From the NCBI GenBank assembly GCA_012838235.1, contig DUPQ01000069.1:1-64000 (forward strand): a DNA stretch of 64,000 bases, given 5' to 3'. Positions 8,367 through 17,522 of this stretch are shown here, in pieces. The position numbers and the translations under genes were made by a program. The notes under the pieces were generated by a model. That model saw only the letters and a list, made by a program, of their open reading frames with translations. It was not told the origin of the DNA and ran no database searches. How positions within the stretch are numbered: the first letter of the stretch is position 1; each line of letters starts with the position of its first letter. The stretch is from Clostridiaceae bacterium (GTDB lineage Bacteria; Bacillota; Clostridia; DUPQ01).

Positions 8367-9134
8367 TCACTTTCTTACACTTCCCGGAGTAACTCCCGTC
8401 ACCGATTTGAACTGCCGGATAAAGTGATAAACACTGCTGTAACCTAACATCTCGGCAACTTGGTTTACGGAATAATCCTTAGTCTGCAAAAGAGTCCTGG
8501 CTTTTTCGATACGTGCGATAATGAGGTCTCTGTTAGGTGTAATTTTATACACCGATTTATATACCGTATAGAACCGCGATTCGCTCAATCCGGCAAGTTT
8601 TGCCATTCTTGCAACGGGCCAGTCTTCGGCCGGAGAGGTGAACATTTTTCTTCTGACCTGTTCCACTTTATCCGATATCTGCTTTTTGACATTTGCGGCA
8701 TTTGCTGAGTCTTTTTCCGATCGGGCCATCATGATAAAAATCTGCTCTATGTACAGCTCGCACAATTTCACGGAGTATTGCATATCGGTAAAAAACTCCG
8801 ATTCCATCTTGCGTACCGTTCCGGTAATTTCCAGTCTGTCATACGGATAATATACGGTATCGGGTAACAGATTGTACTTTTGCATATTACTTTCCACATC
8901 GCCCGTAAAATGAAACCAGTCATGTACAAGTTTCTGCTCGCTTCTGAACCACTGTGCTTTATCGGGCGAGACAATAATACATGCATGGGGATTCGTGCGT
9001 ATTATCCCGTTATTGCATAATAAGTCAACCGGATTAAAGTAATGTAAAAATATATATTCTTTGGGTCCGTGCGGTCTGTTCAGTATAAAACCCGCCTTTT
9101 CCGGCCATTCATGCCGTACATTATGTATTTTCAT
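8367..9134 (-). CDS. AraC-family transcriptional regulator
   Basis: The 255-residue protein has a C-terminal double helix-turn-helix (about 165-253) with ARMAKLAGLSESRF and the hallmark VAEMLGYSSVYHFIRQFKSV. The N-terminal half is a probable cupin-like ligand-binding domain containing a run of beta-strand-like sequence. It is divergently transcribed from the GH2 gene at 9264 with 129 bp between them. It is therefore the likely sugar-responsive activator of that gene, although no operator could be defined. Confidence 0.9.
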   Translation of the reverse strand: MKIHNVRHEWPEKAGFILNRPHGPKEYIFLHYFNPVDLLCNNGIIRTNPHACIIVSPDKAQWFRSEQKLVHDWFHFTGDVESNMQKYNLLPDTVYYPYDRLEITGTVRKMESEFFTDMQYSVKLCELYIEQIFIMMARSEKDSANAANVKKQISDKVEQVRRKMFTSPAEDWPVARMAKLAGLSESRFYTVYKSVYKITPNRDLIIARIEKARTLLQTKDYSVNQVAEMLGYSSVYHFIRQFKSVTGVTPGSVRK

Positions 9135-9202
9135 TATTAACTCCCGTTCAAGAATATGATATCAGAACAGTAGGATAAGTCAATTGATAGAAGTATTGTG
9201 CA

Positions 9203-9231
9203 TTGAAAGACATATATGCAGGTTATAAACT
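9203..9231 (+). promoter_or_regulatory. Promoter for the GH2 gene
   Basis: TTGAAA (9203-9208) and TAAACT (9226-9231) have a 17-bp spacer, placed 33 bp before the start codon. It lies in the intergenic region shared with the divergent AraC gene. Confidence 0.6.
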
Positions 9232-9263
9232 ATATATATAACTGTTCAAAGGAGAATAATGAT

Positions 9264-10967
9264 ATGGCTGAAATACCTCGTAAAGAACATCCGAGACCGC
9301 AGATGTACAGGAAATCCTGGATCAATCTAAACGGTAAATGGCAGTTTGAAATTGATCACGGAAGAAGCGGAAAAGAGCGGGAATTGTATAAAGATGCAAA
9401 ACTCTCGTCCTCTATAATTGTTCCCTTCTGCCCCGAAAGCGCACTCTCCGGAGTAAATAACAAAGACTTTATGGAGTGCGTGTGGTACAAACGGACGGTC
9501 AGGATAAATAAGAGTTGGCTGGAGAACGGCAGAAGAACCTTGCTTCACATAGACGCATGCGATTATCTTACCGAAGTATGGATTAATGCCCAATCGGTCG
9601 GAACTCATATGGGCGGATATTCTTCATTCAGTTTTGACATAACAGAGCAACTTAAAGAAGGTGAAAACACCATAACAATAAGTGCTACCGATCTTTTAAG
9701 AACCATGGAACAACCTGCAGGAAAGCAATCCGTAGGGTATTTTTCCAGAGGCTGCCACTATACAAGAACTACCGGAATATGGCAGACGGTATGGCTGGAA
9801 AACCTTCCGTCTTCCAGTATAGCGTCTTTCAAATGTATACCGGACATAAACACATCCAGTATATATTTTGATATATTGTGCAGAAATGCTAACGGTAAGA
9901 AAATAAAGGCTACCGCATATTTTGACAATAAAAAGATGGCTTCCTGCACTGCGATAATAGAAGGAAAGCATGCAAAGTTCAATATGAAACTGAAAGAGCT
10001 TCATCTTTGGTGCTGTGAGACCCCCAATTTATATACCCTCAAACTGGAACTGGATGAAGATAAAGTGGACAGTTACTTCGGAATGAGAAGTATATATTAT
10101 CATGATAACAAGTTTTATCTGAACGGTAAGGTTGTATTTCAGAGACTGATACTGGACCAGGGTTTCTATCCCGACGGCATATACACCGCACCTACCGATC
10201 AAGAACTGAAAAATGACATAATAAGGTCACAGGCTATGGGATTCAACGGTGCAAGGCTGCATGAAAAAGTATTTGAACCGAGATTTTTATATCACTGTGA
10301 TGTTCTGGGATATCTGGTGTGGGAAGAGCATGCCAACTGGGGATTGGATGTATCCAAAGACAAGGCATGGGAGCGGTTTGTTCCCGAATGGCTGGAGATA
10401 ATGGAAAGAGACTTCAATCATCCTTCAATTATCGGATGGTGTCCCTTCAACGAAACACAGAAAGATCAGAACCCCGATCTTATTAAATTCGTCGCTGACA
10501 TGACCAGAGCAACAGACCCTACCAGACCGGTTATCGACACTTCGGGATGGACACATGTAAGCGGAGCATCCGACATAAGGGATAAGCACGACTATGACCA
10601 GAATCCGGTTACATTCAAAGAGCGATATGCCGAGCTGGACAAGCAATGTAAGAATTATGACGGCTATGTTGACGATAATTGCGCTCCCGTATTCATATCG
10701 GAATACGGCGGAATATGGTGGTCGGAAACAGATATGACCGGCTGGGGATACGGGGAACGTCCCAAGAGCCTTGATGAGGTTATCGAGCGATACGGAGCAT
10801 TGACCGAAGTGCTGTTAAATAATCCCAATATCGGGGCATTCTGTTACACGCAACTGACCGATGTCGAGCAGGAACAGAACGGACTTTACACATATGACAG
10901 AAAACCCAAGATGGACCCTGCTGTTATACGGGCGATTAATACAAAGAAAGCTGCAGTGGAAGATTAG
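9264..10967 (+). CDS. Glycoside hydrolase family 2 protein (beta-galactosidase/beta-glucuronidase type)
   Basis: The 567-residue enzyme has the GH2 order: a jelly-roll sugar-binding domain (RKSWINLNGKWQF, about 12-180), an Ig-like domain (about 180-270) and a TIM barrel. The catalytic acid/base is the Glu of CPFNETQ and the nucleophile is the Glu of FISEYGG. No signal peptide is seen, so it acts in the cytoplasm on imported oligosaccharides. The start at 9264 follows AAAGGAGA; an in-frame ATG at 9216 lacks a ribosome site. The protein is shorter than LacZ and nearer in size to glucuronidases. The linkage cleaved is not determinable. The nearby GPH symporter and sugar kinase support sugar catabolism. 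Confidence 0.9.
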   Translation: MAEIPRKEHPRPQMYRKSWINLNGKWQFEIDHGRSGKERELYKDAKLSSSIIVPFCPESALSGVNNKDFMECVWYKRTVRINKSWLENGRRTLLHIDACDYLTEVWINAQSVGTHMGGYSSFSFDITEQLKEGENTITISATDLLRTMEQPAGKQSVGYFSRGCHYTRTTGIWQTVWLENLPSSSIASFKCIPDINTSSIYFDILCRNANGKKIKATAYFDNKKMASCTAIIEGKHAKFNMKLKELHLWCCETPNLYTLKLELDEDKVDSYFGMRSIYYHDNKFYLNGKVVFQRLILDQGFYPDGIYTAPTDQELKNDIIRSQAMGFNGARLHEKVFEPRFLYHCDVLGYLVWEEHANWGLDVSKDKAWERFVPEWLEIMERDFNHPSIIGWCPFNETQKDQNPDLIKFVADMTRATDPTRPVIDTSGWTHVSGASDIRDKHDYDQNPVTFKERYAELDKQCKNYDGYVDDNCAPVFISEYGGIWWSETDMTGWGYGERPKSLDEVIERYGALTEVLLNNPNIGAFCYTQLTDVEQEQNGLYTYDRKPKMDPAVIRAINTKKAAVED

Positions 10968-11010
10968 AGCGGTCTTAAAAAACCGATAGAATTGTTCTTT
11001 CCGAAGAGAG

Positions 11011-11040
11011 ACTGTGTGTTCGCAAGAATACACAGTTTTT
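11011..11040 (+). terminator. Intrinsic terminator after the GH2 gene
   Basis: ACTGTGT and ACACAGT pair around a TTC-GCAA-GAA tip (two single-base bulges) and are followed by a run of T. Confidence 0.85.
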
Positions 11041-11114
11041 CTATTGTAATAAGCATATTAGTAACTGAAACTTTAAAACAGACTGCAAAAATGCTTTAAA
11101 TTCTTTATTTTTGC

Positions 11115-11127
11115 AGTACAATGTACT
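11115..11127. promoter_or_regulatory. Small palindrome in the toxin-antitoxin promoter
   Basis: AGTACAATGTACT is nearly palindromic and contains a TACAAT that could be the -10 element. It lies 22 bp before the antitoxin start, where ribbon-helix-helix antitoxins usually autoregulate. The binding itself is inferred. Confidence 0.5.
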
Positions 11128-11149
11128 ATGGAGATGGAGGTGACATAAC

Positions 11150-11371
11150 ATGGCCTTTTCAATCAGATTAACTGAAGAAGAAAGAGCATTGGCGGAAAGC
11201 TATGCAAAACTACATTCGTACACATTGGCGGAGGCTTTCAAAAGAGCTTTGTTTGAGAAAATTGAAGACCAATATGATATTGCGATTTATGATGCTGCGT
11301 ACAAAGAATATGAGGACAGCGGAAAACAAAGCCGCCCTATTAAAGAGTTTTGGAAAGAGCTTCAGACATGA
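11150..11371 (+). CDS. RelB-like antitoxin (ribbon-helix-helix, DUF6290-type)
   Basis: The 73-residue protein starts MAFSIRLTEEERALAESYAK, a ribbon-helix-helix beta strand followed by helix. It continues with an acidic, toxin-neutralising tail (AYKEYEDSGKQSRPIKEFW). A strong ribosome site, GGAGGTG, precedes the ATG. Its stop codon overlaps the toxin start (ATGA), the usual sign of a coupled type II toxin-antitoxin pair. The RHH domain would bind the promoter palindrome. The pair interrupts the carbohydrate locus and is probably horizontally acquired. Confidence 0.88.
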   Translation: MAFSIRLTEEERALAESYAKLHSYTLAEAFKRALFEKIEDQYDIAIYDAAYKEYEDSGKQSRPIKEFWKELQT

Positions 11372-11637
11372 CATATTCGATTGAAGTGACATCAAGATTT
11401 GAAAGAGAATTTAAAAAACTCGACCGCTATACAAAATTGATGATTAATGCCTGGATTGAAAAAAACCTTTTAGACTGCGAAAATCTCGGAACATGCAAAA
11501 AAACTCTGATTGAAAACAGAAAAGGTCTATGGAGATGCCGAATCGGCGATTATCGTTTGATTTGTCATATAGAGGATAAAAAATTTATTATCTTCGCATT
11601 GAACATCGGACATCGCAGTGAAGTTTATAAAAGCTGA
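11368..11637 (+). CDS. RelE/ParE-family toxin
   Basis: The 89-residue protein has the RelE/ParE pattern: SIEVTSRFEREFKKLD near the N-terminus, a central basic LGTCKKTLIENRKGLWRCRIGDYRLIC, and a C-terminal NIGHRSEVYK. In RelE relatives these basic and His/Tyr residues drive ribosome-dependent mRNA cleavage. The ATG at 11368 overlaps the antitoxin stop, and translation from there is more likely than from the in-frame ATG at 11350, which lies inside the antitoxin gene. Confidence 0.9.
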   Translation: MTYSIEVTSRFEREFKKLDRYTKLMINAWIEKNLLDCENLGTCKKTLIENRKGLWRCRIGDYRLICHIEDKKFIIFALNIGHRSEVYKS

Positions 11638-11756
11638 TATCTCTTTTTCATGTTTTTCTAAAACAGTTTCTTACCCAAAATCCCGATAACTTATGATTTG
11701 ATGTTGCTTAAAATTGCCCATCGGCTATAATGAGTAAAAGGGCAAGGAGAGATGTA

Positions 11757-13418
11757 ATGAAATATACATTGGATCTGTACAAAGCAAGTTTAAAATCATA
11801 TGAAATTTATCTGGAAAGACTTATAAGAAATCAGATGACACAGGCATCCGACTGGAGAAAAGACGGTGTCATTATAGTGGATGAGGGCTTTGTGCCCACC
11901 CATATCGCAGGGGTTTTATATGCTCCCGGATTGTTGTATTTCAATGAGGACAGCAAATACTATAAATCAAAAGAAGCAATGGAGTTCGCCTTTTCCGTTC
12001 TGGAGTTCTTTGAAAGAAACTTAAGTCCCGAAGGACTTATGGATTTCTATATGTGCAATTTCCAGTCGGCACCGGATACATCCTTCTCCATACAGCCTCT
12101 GGTCGCTCTTTACAATATCATTAAAGATAAAAAAACCGATGATACGGGAGAACTGTTCAAGAAAAGACTTTACGACTTCATAGTAAAAATGGCGGACGGA
12201 GTCTTTGAGGGAGGATTCCATACACCCAACCACAGATGGGTTGTAACATCGGCTTTAGCCATGGTCATGAACATGACAGGAGATAAAAAATATCTTAAGA
12301 GAATAAATGAATATCTGGCCGAAGGTATCGATTGCGATGAGGAAGGAGAATACTCTGAGCGCTCTTCGGGCGGATATAATTTTGTCAATAATGAAGCACT
12401 TTTAATAATTGCGGAACAACTTGATAAACCGGAACTGCTGGAATTCGTGCGCAGGAATCTTATGATGATGACCTACTACATACATACCGACTTTCTCATA
12501 TTCACGCAGAATTCCACCCGCCAGGATAAAGGAAAAGAAAACATATATCTGGACAAATATCTCTACCAGTATCTTAAAGCGGGTTATCTGCTTAAGGATG
12601 AGCAGCTGCTCGGTATAGCAAAAGCCATACAGAATGAACTTTTCTCCAAAGGAAGAAGATACCCTATAGGATTGGACACCATGATGGCGGAACCGGAGGT
12701 ATTGATAATACCGGAACATATAAAACCGTTTGAAATACAGCCGTATGTAAAGCATTTCAAAAAATCCAAGATATTAAAAATTCATCACAACGGTATGACT
12801 TTATCGGTTATTGAAGACAAAGAAACCTTTTTGTATCTCAAATATAAGAGTTTCGACATGTTTATTCAGGGAGGAATACTCTTTTTCAATGAGCGACATA
12901 TTAAAGTTAAGAATATCCGTCCCGTAGAAAACGGCTTTGCAATGGACTACCACGGACAAGGCATATATTATCATCCGTTCGGGCAATATCAGGGAACTGC
13001 AAATTTCTGGGAAATGGACAAATCCAAGAGAGTAACATCCGAATTGCTTACGGTGGATGCCGTTATTGAAGTTACCTTGACGGAAAAAGGGTTCAAAATA
13101 TATCTGAAAGCTTGGGGAATAGAAAAGGTATCCGTAAGATTGGATATTGCTATTAATAACAATGCTTTTATCATGGGTGACGGATATACAATAAAGGCAA
13201 ATGCGGGCGGAATGTTGTTGCCCGAGTCGGGTGCTGTCAGGGCGGAATTCGGCACCTGCGGAGTGAAAATAGGACCTGTAAGAAACGATACATACATCAC
13301 CCGTGGATTGTTCGGTTCGGAACCTCTGGATACCGATAAATACCATATATTCTTTAACTATCTTACTCCGTTCGAGCACAGTTTTACCATAGAGCCGGTA
13401 ACTGAATTTGAGGATTGA
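11757..13418 (+). CDS. Uncharacterised carbohydrate-locus protein, probable (alpha/alpha) toroid plus beta-sandwich
   Basis: This 553-residue protein has no signal peptide. The first 330 residues are helix-rich, with a conserved-looking GGFHTPNHRWVVTSALA segment and an ERSSGGYNFVNN turn, as in alpha/alpha-toroid lyases or hydrolases. The remainder is beta-rich. The order resembles heparinase- or alginate-lyase-like enzymes, but no diagnostic family motif is visible, so no reaction is assigned. The start at 11757 follows AAGGAGAG; a frame extension to 11730 lacks a ribosome site. Neighbouring GH2, ROK, GPH and amidohydrolase genes suggest a role in oligosaccharide or uronide breakdown. Confidence 0.7.
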   Translation: MKYTLDLYKASLKSYEIYLERLIRNQMTQASDWRKDGVIIVDEGFVPTHIAGVLYAPGLLYFNEDSKYYKSKEAMEFAFSVLEFFERNLSPEGLMDFYMCNFQSAPDTSFSIQPLVALYNIIKDKKTDDTGELFKKRLYDFIVKMADGVFEGGFHTPNHRWVVTSALAMVMNMTGDKKYLKRINEYLAEGIDCDEEGEYSERSSGGYNFVNNEALLIIAEQLDKPELLEFVRRNLMMMTYYIHTDFLIFTQNSTRQDKGKENIYLDKYLYQYLKAGYLLKDEQLLGIAKAIQNELFSKGRRYPIGLDTMMAEPEVLIIPEHIKPFEIQPYVKHFKKSKILKIHHNGMTLSVIEDKETFLYLKYKSFDMFIQGGILFFNERHIKVKNIRPVENGFAMDYHGQGIYYHPFGQYQGTANFWEMDKSKRVTSELLTVDAVIEVTLTEKGFKIYLKAWGIEKVSVRLDIAINNNAFIMGDGYTIKANAGGMLLPESGAVRAEFGTCGVKIGPVRNDTYITRGLFGSEPLDTDKYHIFFNYLTPFEHSFTIEPVTEFED

Positions 13419-13480
13419 TTTTCAAATGCTTACGGACATTTAAAGTTTTAAAAACAACCTTCTACAACTTATGTGTAAAA

Positions 13481-14380
13481 CTATTCGTTGTTTATAATCA
13501 GATAATGTTGTAAAGCCCCTATCATTGAAGCATCATTTTCATATACCGCGCATTCAATGGTCGTTTTTTCATAATAAAATTGATCCGTCATCATGCTTAA
13601 ATACTTTTTAAAGCCCGCTACAAGACTGTCTCCCCTTGCACTTATACCCCCGCCGATTATAATCTTCTGCGGAGAGAATGCGTATATAAGGTTGGCCAAA
13701 GCCGATGCCATATCCTTGTAAAACACATCTATTATCCGGTAAGCGGTGTCGTTACCGGCATCAAACAAATCAAACAGTTCTCTTCCGTTGGATACCAAAA
13801 GCTTTTGTTCTTTTGCCGACTTGACCAACGCACTTATGGAACATAACGATTCCCAGTTTTTGCCGTCTCTTAAGTGCATAAGTCCGAACTCTCCCGCGGA
13901 ATAACCGTATCCTTCATACAGTTTGTCGGAAATTACAATTCCGCCGCCTATTCCGGTCCCTATGGCTACAACAATGAAATCCTTTCCCTTATTAAACTGT
14001 ATTTGCGACAAAGCAAGACAATTCACATCGTTACAGGCGGTGGCATTCAGATTGAATTTTTGCTTGATTATTTCACGAAAATCGGTACCCGTGTATCCGA
14101 CCATTACATCATCGGCATACAATACACGCCCGTTGCCGCTGTCCACCGCTCCTGTTGTGGCAATAGCCACTCCTTCAAGCGGATATTGCTTCGACATATC
14201 CGCTATTATGCCCATTACACGATTCAGAAGTTCCTCTCCTCCCAACAATATTCTCGACGGTATTTTATTTTTGTGTACAAAATTAAATGACTCATCCAGA
14301 ACTCCGTACTTGATGGAGCTTCCTCCGATATCTATGGCAAGATACAACCTTCCTGAATCGGTATTATCATAGGCACTCAT
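13481..14380 (-). CDS. ROK-family sugar kinase-like protein without the zinc motif
   Basis: The 299-residue protein has the ROK ATP-binding start (LAIDIGGSSIKYGVL), the catalytic ND pair (CNDVNCLAL), GTGIGGG, and the C-terminal IIIGGGISARGD. The usual GEIGH histidine is replaced (GEFGLM) and the CxCGxxGC zinc loop is missing. The protein belongs to a subgroup whose substrate cannot be guessed; glucose, N-acetylmannosamine and allose are all possible in the family. It overlaps the preceding transporter gene by 4 bp and is the last gene of a three-gene catabolic operon. Confidence 0.88.
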   Translation of the reverse strand: MSAYDNTDSGRLYLAIDIGGSSIKYGVLDESFNFVHKNKIPSRILLGGEELLNRVMGIIADMSKQYPLEGVAIATTGAVDSGNGRVLYADDVMVGYTGTDFREIIKQKFNLNATACNDVNCLALSQIQFNKGKDFIVVAIGTGIGGGIVISDKLYEGYGYSAGEFGLMHLRDGKNWESLCSISALVKSAKEQKLLVSNGRELFDLFDAGNDTAYRIIDVFYKDMASALANLIYAFSPQKIIIGGGISARGDSLVAGFKKYLSMMTDQFYYEKTTIECAVYENDASMIGALQHYLIINNE

Positions 14381-15750
14381 TTTTCCTTCCCCATCTCATT
14401 ATATTCTTTGGGCATGTAATTGGCCGCTATTATAGCTATTACACATGCTGCTATTACTATATAAGGCATTAAATGAGCTCCGAAAACGGGATTGTCGGGC
14501 AGTGTAATTTCTTTAACATTGAGCCACACAACAGATGTGGATAATGCTCCCACAAGAGCCGTACATAATCCCTGCATTGCAAAATACATGGACGGATGAC
14601 TCTTTCCTGTAGCCTTCAGTTCATCGGCTGCCGCTTGTGCGGGTATCGCATAAGGTGCGGAGAAAAATGCACCTAAACCGTAACTGCCTATTGCGCCTCC
14701 AGTTGCTCCTATCGCCAACCTTATATATTCATTGGGTATCCACTTGATATATGCTATTGAGAACATGAGCATGGCAACGGCAAACGAACCCATAGCCGTC
14801 TGGAATGCAAATCGGAAACCTTTCTTTTTCATTACCTTCCTGTAGAAATACAACATTAAAGGAACAGGGGCGAATGCTGCGGAATTTATAATGGCAATCT
14901 GCCAGCTGTTAAGCCCCATCGGTCCCGATGCCAGCACATTCTGTCCCGCCAAGAACATCTGAAGCCCGAAGAAAAAGATACCGAAAACCAATAACCACAT
15001 AAGAAAACCTTTATTCATAATTGTCAGTTTTATGCTCTCTAAGAAAGGCACTTCCTCTTCCACAGTTTCTCCCGCTTCCACGCGTTTTGCAACATCCTCG
15101 GGTAGCGTCGATTGTTCTTTGAGCAGGAAAAACGGTATTATCATGGTAAGAAGCAGGGGTGACAGTATAAGGGCAATATGCCTGATATTCAACCCGCCTA
15201 CCATTAAAGGTATAACGGCATAACCTATGGAATACTGAATGGTATCAAAAAACGCTTTCCAGGAAGAAAGATAATGACGGTCGCTGTCATTCTCGGTTAC
15301 TTCCGAATAAGTACCGTAATATGTTACCAGTGTCAAAGTATAGGAAGTAAAGAAAAAGATAAGCAGCACACCGAACCATATCGTATTTAACAAACTGTGT
15401 TCCGCTATTTCCAGCGGGAAACAGAATAATATGTATGTGATAATCATAGGTATGTACCCTATCAGTATAGCCGGACGCCTTTTACCCCATCTAGTCTTTA
15501 ACGTGTCGGTCAGTGATGCAAGCGGTACATCCGCTACACCGTCAACAATCTTGGCTATCAATACAAACACACTGAACAAAGCGGTCATAACAATGGTTTT
15601 ATTGGCATATGTCCAGTTTTCAATGTTCTTCAAAAAACCTGCAGTACTCAAGCCGTCTATAAGATAGGCGGTAATCATGAGGTTTATAAGCCCGGGTCCG
15701 AAACCGGACAGAGCATACAGAGGCAGGTAGTTTCTTTTGATTTTTTGCAT
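14377..15750 (-). CDS. GPH-type sugar:cation symporter (MFS)
   Basis: The 457-residue membrane protein has about 12 hydrophobic segments. It carries the glycoside-pentoside-hexuronide family motif region near the N-terminus (KIVDGVADVPLASLTDTLKTRWGKRRP). GPH members such as MelB, GusB and XynB import glycosides or uronides with H+ or Na+. The location between the amidohydrolase and ROK genes, facing a GH2 gene, makes it the likely importer of the GH2 substrate. AGGAGGACATT precedes the ATG. Confidence 0.9.
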   Translation of the reverse strand: MQKIKRNYLPLYALSGFGPGLINLMITAYLIDGLSTAGFLKNIENWTYANKTIVMTALFSVFVLIAKIVDGVADVPLASLTDTLKTRWGKRRPAILIGYIPMIITYILFCFPLEIAEHSLLNTIWFGVLLIFFFTSYTLTLVTYYGTYSEVTENDSDRHYLSSWKAFFDTIQYSIGYAVIPLMVGGLNIRHIALILSPLLLTMIIPFFLLKEQSTLPEDVAKRVEAGETVEEEVPFLESIKLTIMNKGFLMWLLVFGIFFFGLQMFLAGQNVLASGPMGLNSWQIAIINSAAFAPVPLMLYFYRKVMKKKGFRFAFQTAMGSFAVAMLMFSIAYIKWIPNEYIRLAIGATGGAIGSYGLGAFFSAPYAIPAQAAADELKATGKSHPSMYFAMQGLCTALVGALSTSVVWLNVKEITLPDNPVFGAHLMPYIVIAACVIAIIAANYMPKEYNEMGKEK

Positions 15751-15759
15751 AATGTCCTC

Positions 15760-16890
15760 CTAAATCTTTTCCAATTGCTTATAAGCTTTCTTCAGTGATG
15801 CAAAATCGTACTTAATGCCGGATTTATCTCCGATTTTCATTAAACAAAGTTTGATTATGGTTTTTCTGACTTCCGCTAACACTTTATTTATATTAATCTC
15901 ATACGGAGCATGTCCTATGAAATCTAAAAAATTCTGTGAAAATATCTTTTTCTGTATTTTTTTACTTAAACCCAGAGGGCTCAATGTGAAATCGTTATCA
16001 TGCATGAGATAGGAGTAATGCTCGTCAATAACAAAATCCGCTTTGGAAGAAATATACCTTTTAACAAGATCCGCTCTTCTCTTCTCCTCTTCTTTAGAAG
16101 CACTCTTTCCGTCCACCACACCTTTTGTACCTATATCGGTTCCGTACATAATCCTGTCCTGATATTTTTCGAAAAAGGCTGTTGCTTTTTCTTTATTTTC
16201 GGAGAAATTGATATACATCTCTATTCCCGGGGTAAGATCAACATATACATTTTGATACTTATCCAATATTTCCGATAATCTGTCCAGTTGTTTTGACAGG
16301 AAAAAGAAGTGCGCAAATATTATCTTCAGATCAGGATGTTTTTTTAATACATTCAACACTTCCTCATATTGTTGTTCATTATTGACATATGTCTCATCAT
16401 ATAGCCAGTTCTGCTCCATTGCCCATTTGGGTATTTTATCTTTATCCCAGAACTCTTCAGGGTCATTGACATGCCATAAAATAGGGAAAGCGGTGTCTTC
16501 CATAAACGCAAAATACGGATCCCACACCGGAGCATCAAAGGAAGGTACATTGAGCATCTTTCTTATCTGAGGTTTGCCCTCTATCATCTTTATACCGTCA
16601 CATCCTGCTTCTCTCATCCGCAATGCATATTTTGCCATTGCTTTTCCCAAAGTTTTCTTTTTGGTGAAATAGTTGGAAGCATCCAGACTTGCAAACACAT
16701 ATATCCTGTCGGGTAATTTGTGTTTAAGAATAAGGGCGTCCTGTACCGCTGACAATTTCGCTCTGTCGGGCACAACAACAATATTGGCTATGTCGGTATC
16801 GCAATAGTCCAGTATTCTTATCATCTCATCAACAGGTATGTTGGATGAATAGTGTATGTGGCAGTCAACAATTTTCATATCATTGAACAT
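15760..16890 (-). CDS. Amidohydrolase-family (PF04909-like) TIM-barrel hydrolase
   Basis: The 376-residue protein opens KIVDCHIHY, giving the HxH metal pair. Later metal or catalytic positions are the His of LWHVND, the His of IIFAHFF and the Asp of MYGTDIGT. Members of this group act as decarboxylases, lactonases or hydrolases on small ring compounds and sugar acids. It is the first gene of the operon with the symporter and ROK kinase, so a sugar-acid or lactone step is plausible. The C-terminal 40 residues are helical and atypical. The specific reaction is unknown. Confidence 0.8.
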   Translation of the reverse strand: MFNDMKIVDCHIHYSSNIPVDEMIRILDYCDTDIANIVVVPDRAKLSAVQDALILKHKLPDRIYVFASLDASNYFTKKKTLGKAMAKYALRMREAGCDGIKMIEGKPQIRKMLNVPSFDAPVWDPYFAFMEDTAFPILWHVNDPEEFWDKDKIPKWAMEQNWLYDETYVNNEQQYEEVLNVLKKHPDLKIIFAHFFFLSKQLDRLSEILDKYQNVYVDLTPGIEMYINFSENKEKATAFFEKYQDRIMYGTDIGTKGVVDGKSASKEEEKRRADLVKRYISSKADFVIDEHYSYLMHDNDFTLSPLGLSKKIQKKIFSQNFLDFIGHAPYEININKVLAEVRKTIIKLCLMKIGDKSGIKYDFASLKKAYKQLEKI

Positions 16891-17003
16891 ATGCGCCTCT
16901 TAAAACAATACTTTATTTGCATATATATAATATCACAAGTGCAACACATGTTTAAGGTGATACTTTTAAATTTTGAAGAAAAAGGTGTAAAGAATATACT
17001 GCA

Positions 17004-17291
17004 TCATGCAAAATATTTTAGCCCTCTTCCCTGCCCCGATATTTCAATATATCCTCCGGCTACAAGATTATTCAAAATGGAAACTGCTTTGGTTTTCCCG
17101 AAACCTGTCGCTTTTACAATGTCCGAGCTGGATAGGCGTCTTCCCTTTAAAAGTGAGTACACTCGTTTCTCATCTTCCGTCAGATTTTTTTTCTTCACTA
17201 ACCGGAAGAACAACCTTGTATCCTCTGCTACAAAACGAACGCAAATATTTTCGTTCGCTTTTACGTTCGCATTTACAAAAACCGCTTCTGC
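17004..17291 (-). pseudogene. Winged-helix C-terminal part, separated from its membrane part by TAA
   Basis: The region reads, in one frame with the preceding gene, AEAVFVNANVKANENICVRF then a winged-helix domain (LTEDEKRVYSLLKGRRL, SSSDIVKATGFGKTKAVSIL) ending KYFA. Such domains sit at the C-terminus of small membrane-anchored regulators. The only start codons are weak (TTG at 17213 with an imperfect GAGGAT). One TAA at 17292-17294 therefore seems to split a single 171-codon gene. It could alternatively be an independent MarR-like protein starting at the TTG. Confidence 0.55.
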
Positions 17292-17522
17292 TTATTGGTC
17301 TATATCGTCTTCTCTTTCTGTTTCTCTTTTGGCCTTTTTCTTTGCTGAAATATGATATGCCAGATTATATGCAAACACCAATGCAATACATATCAGAATT
17401 ATCATAGACACGGATTTCTCCAGATTGCGAACATAGCAAAGAATAATATTTGCTATTGCCAGCACCAGGGCTGCCCCGCTTATAACTACCGCAACCGTTG
17501 TATTACCTTTTATCTTTCTCAT
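17292..17522 (-). CDS. Small two-helix membrane protein, probable N-terminal part of a split regulator
   Basis: The 76-residue protein has two transmembrane segments (about 8-30 and 36-58) and a charged C-terminus (KKKAKRETEREDDIDQ). The ATG directly abuts the stop of the 857-residue beta-propeller gene, so the two are co-translated. The same frame continues after the TAA into a winged-helix domain (17004-17291). The original product was probably a membrane-tethered DNA-binding protein. No function is known. Confidence 0.6.
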   Translation of the reverse strand: MRKIKGNTTVAVVISGAALVLAIANIILCYVRNLEKSVSMIILICIALVFAYNLAYHISAKKKAKRETEREDDIDQ

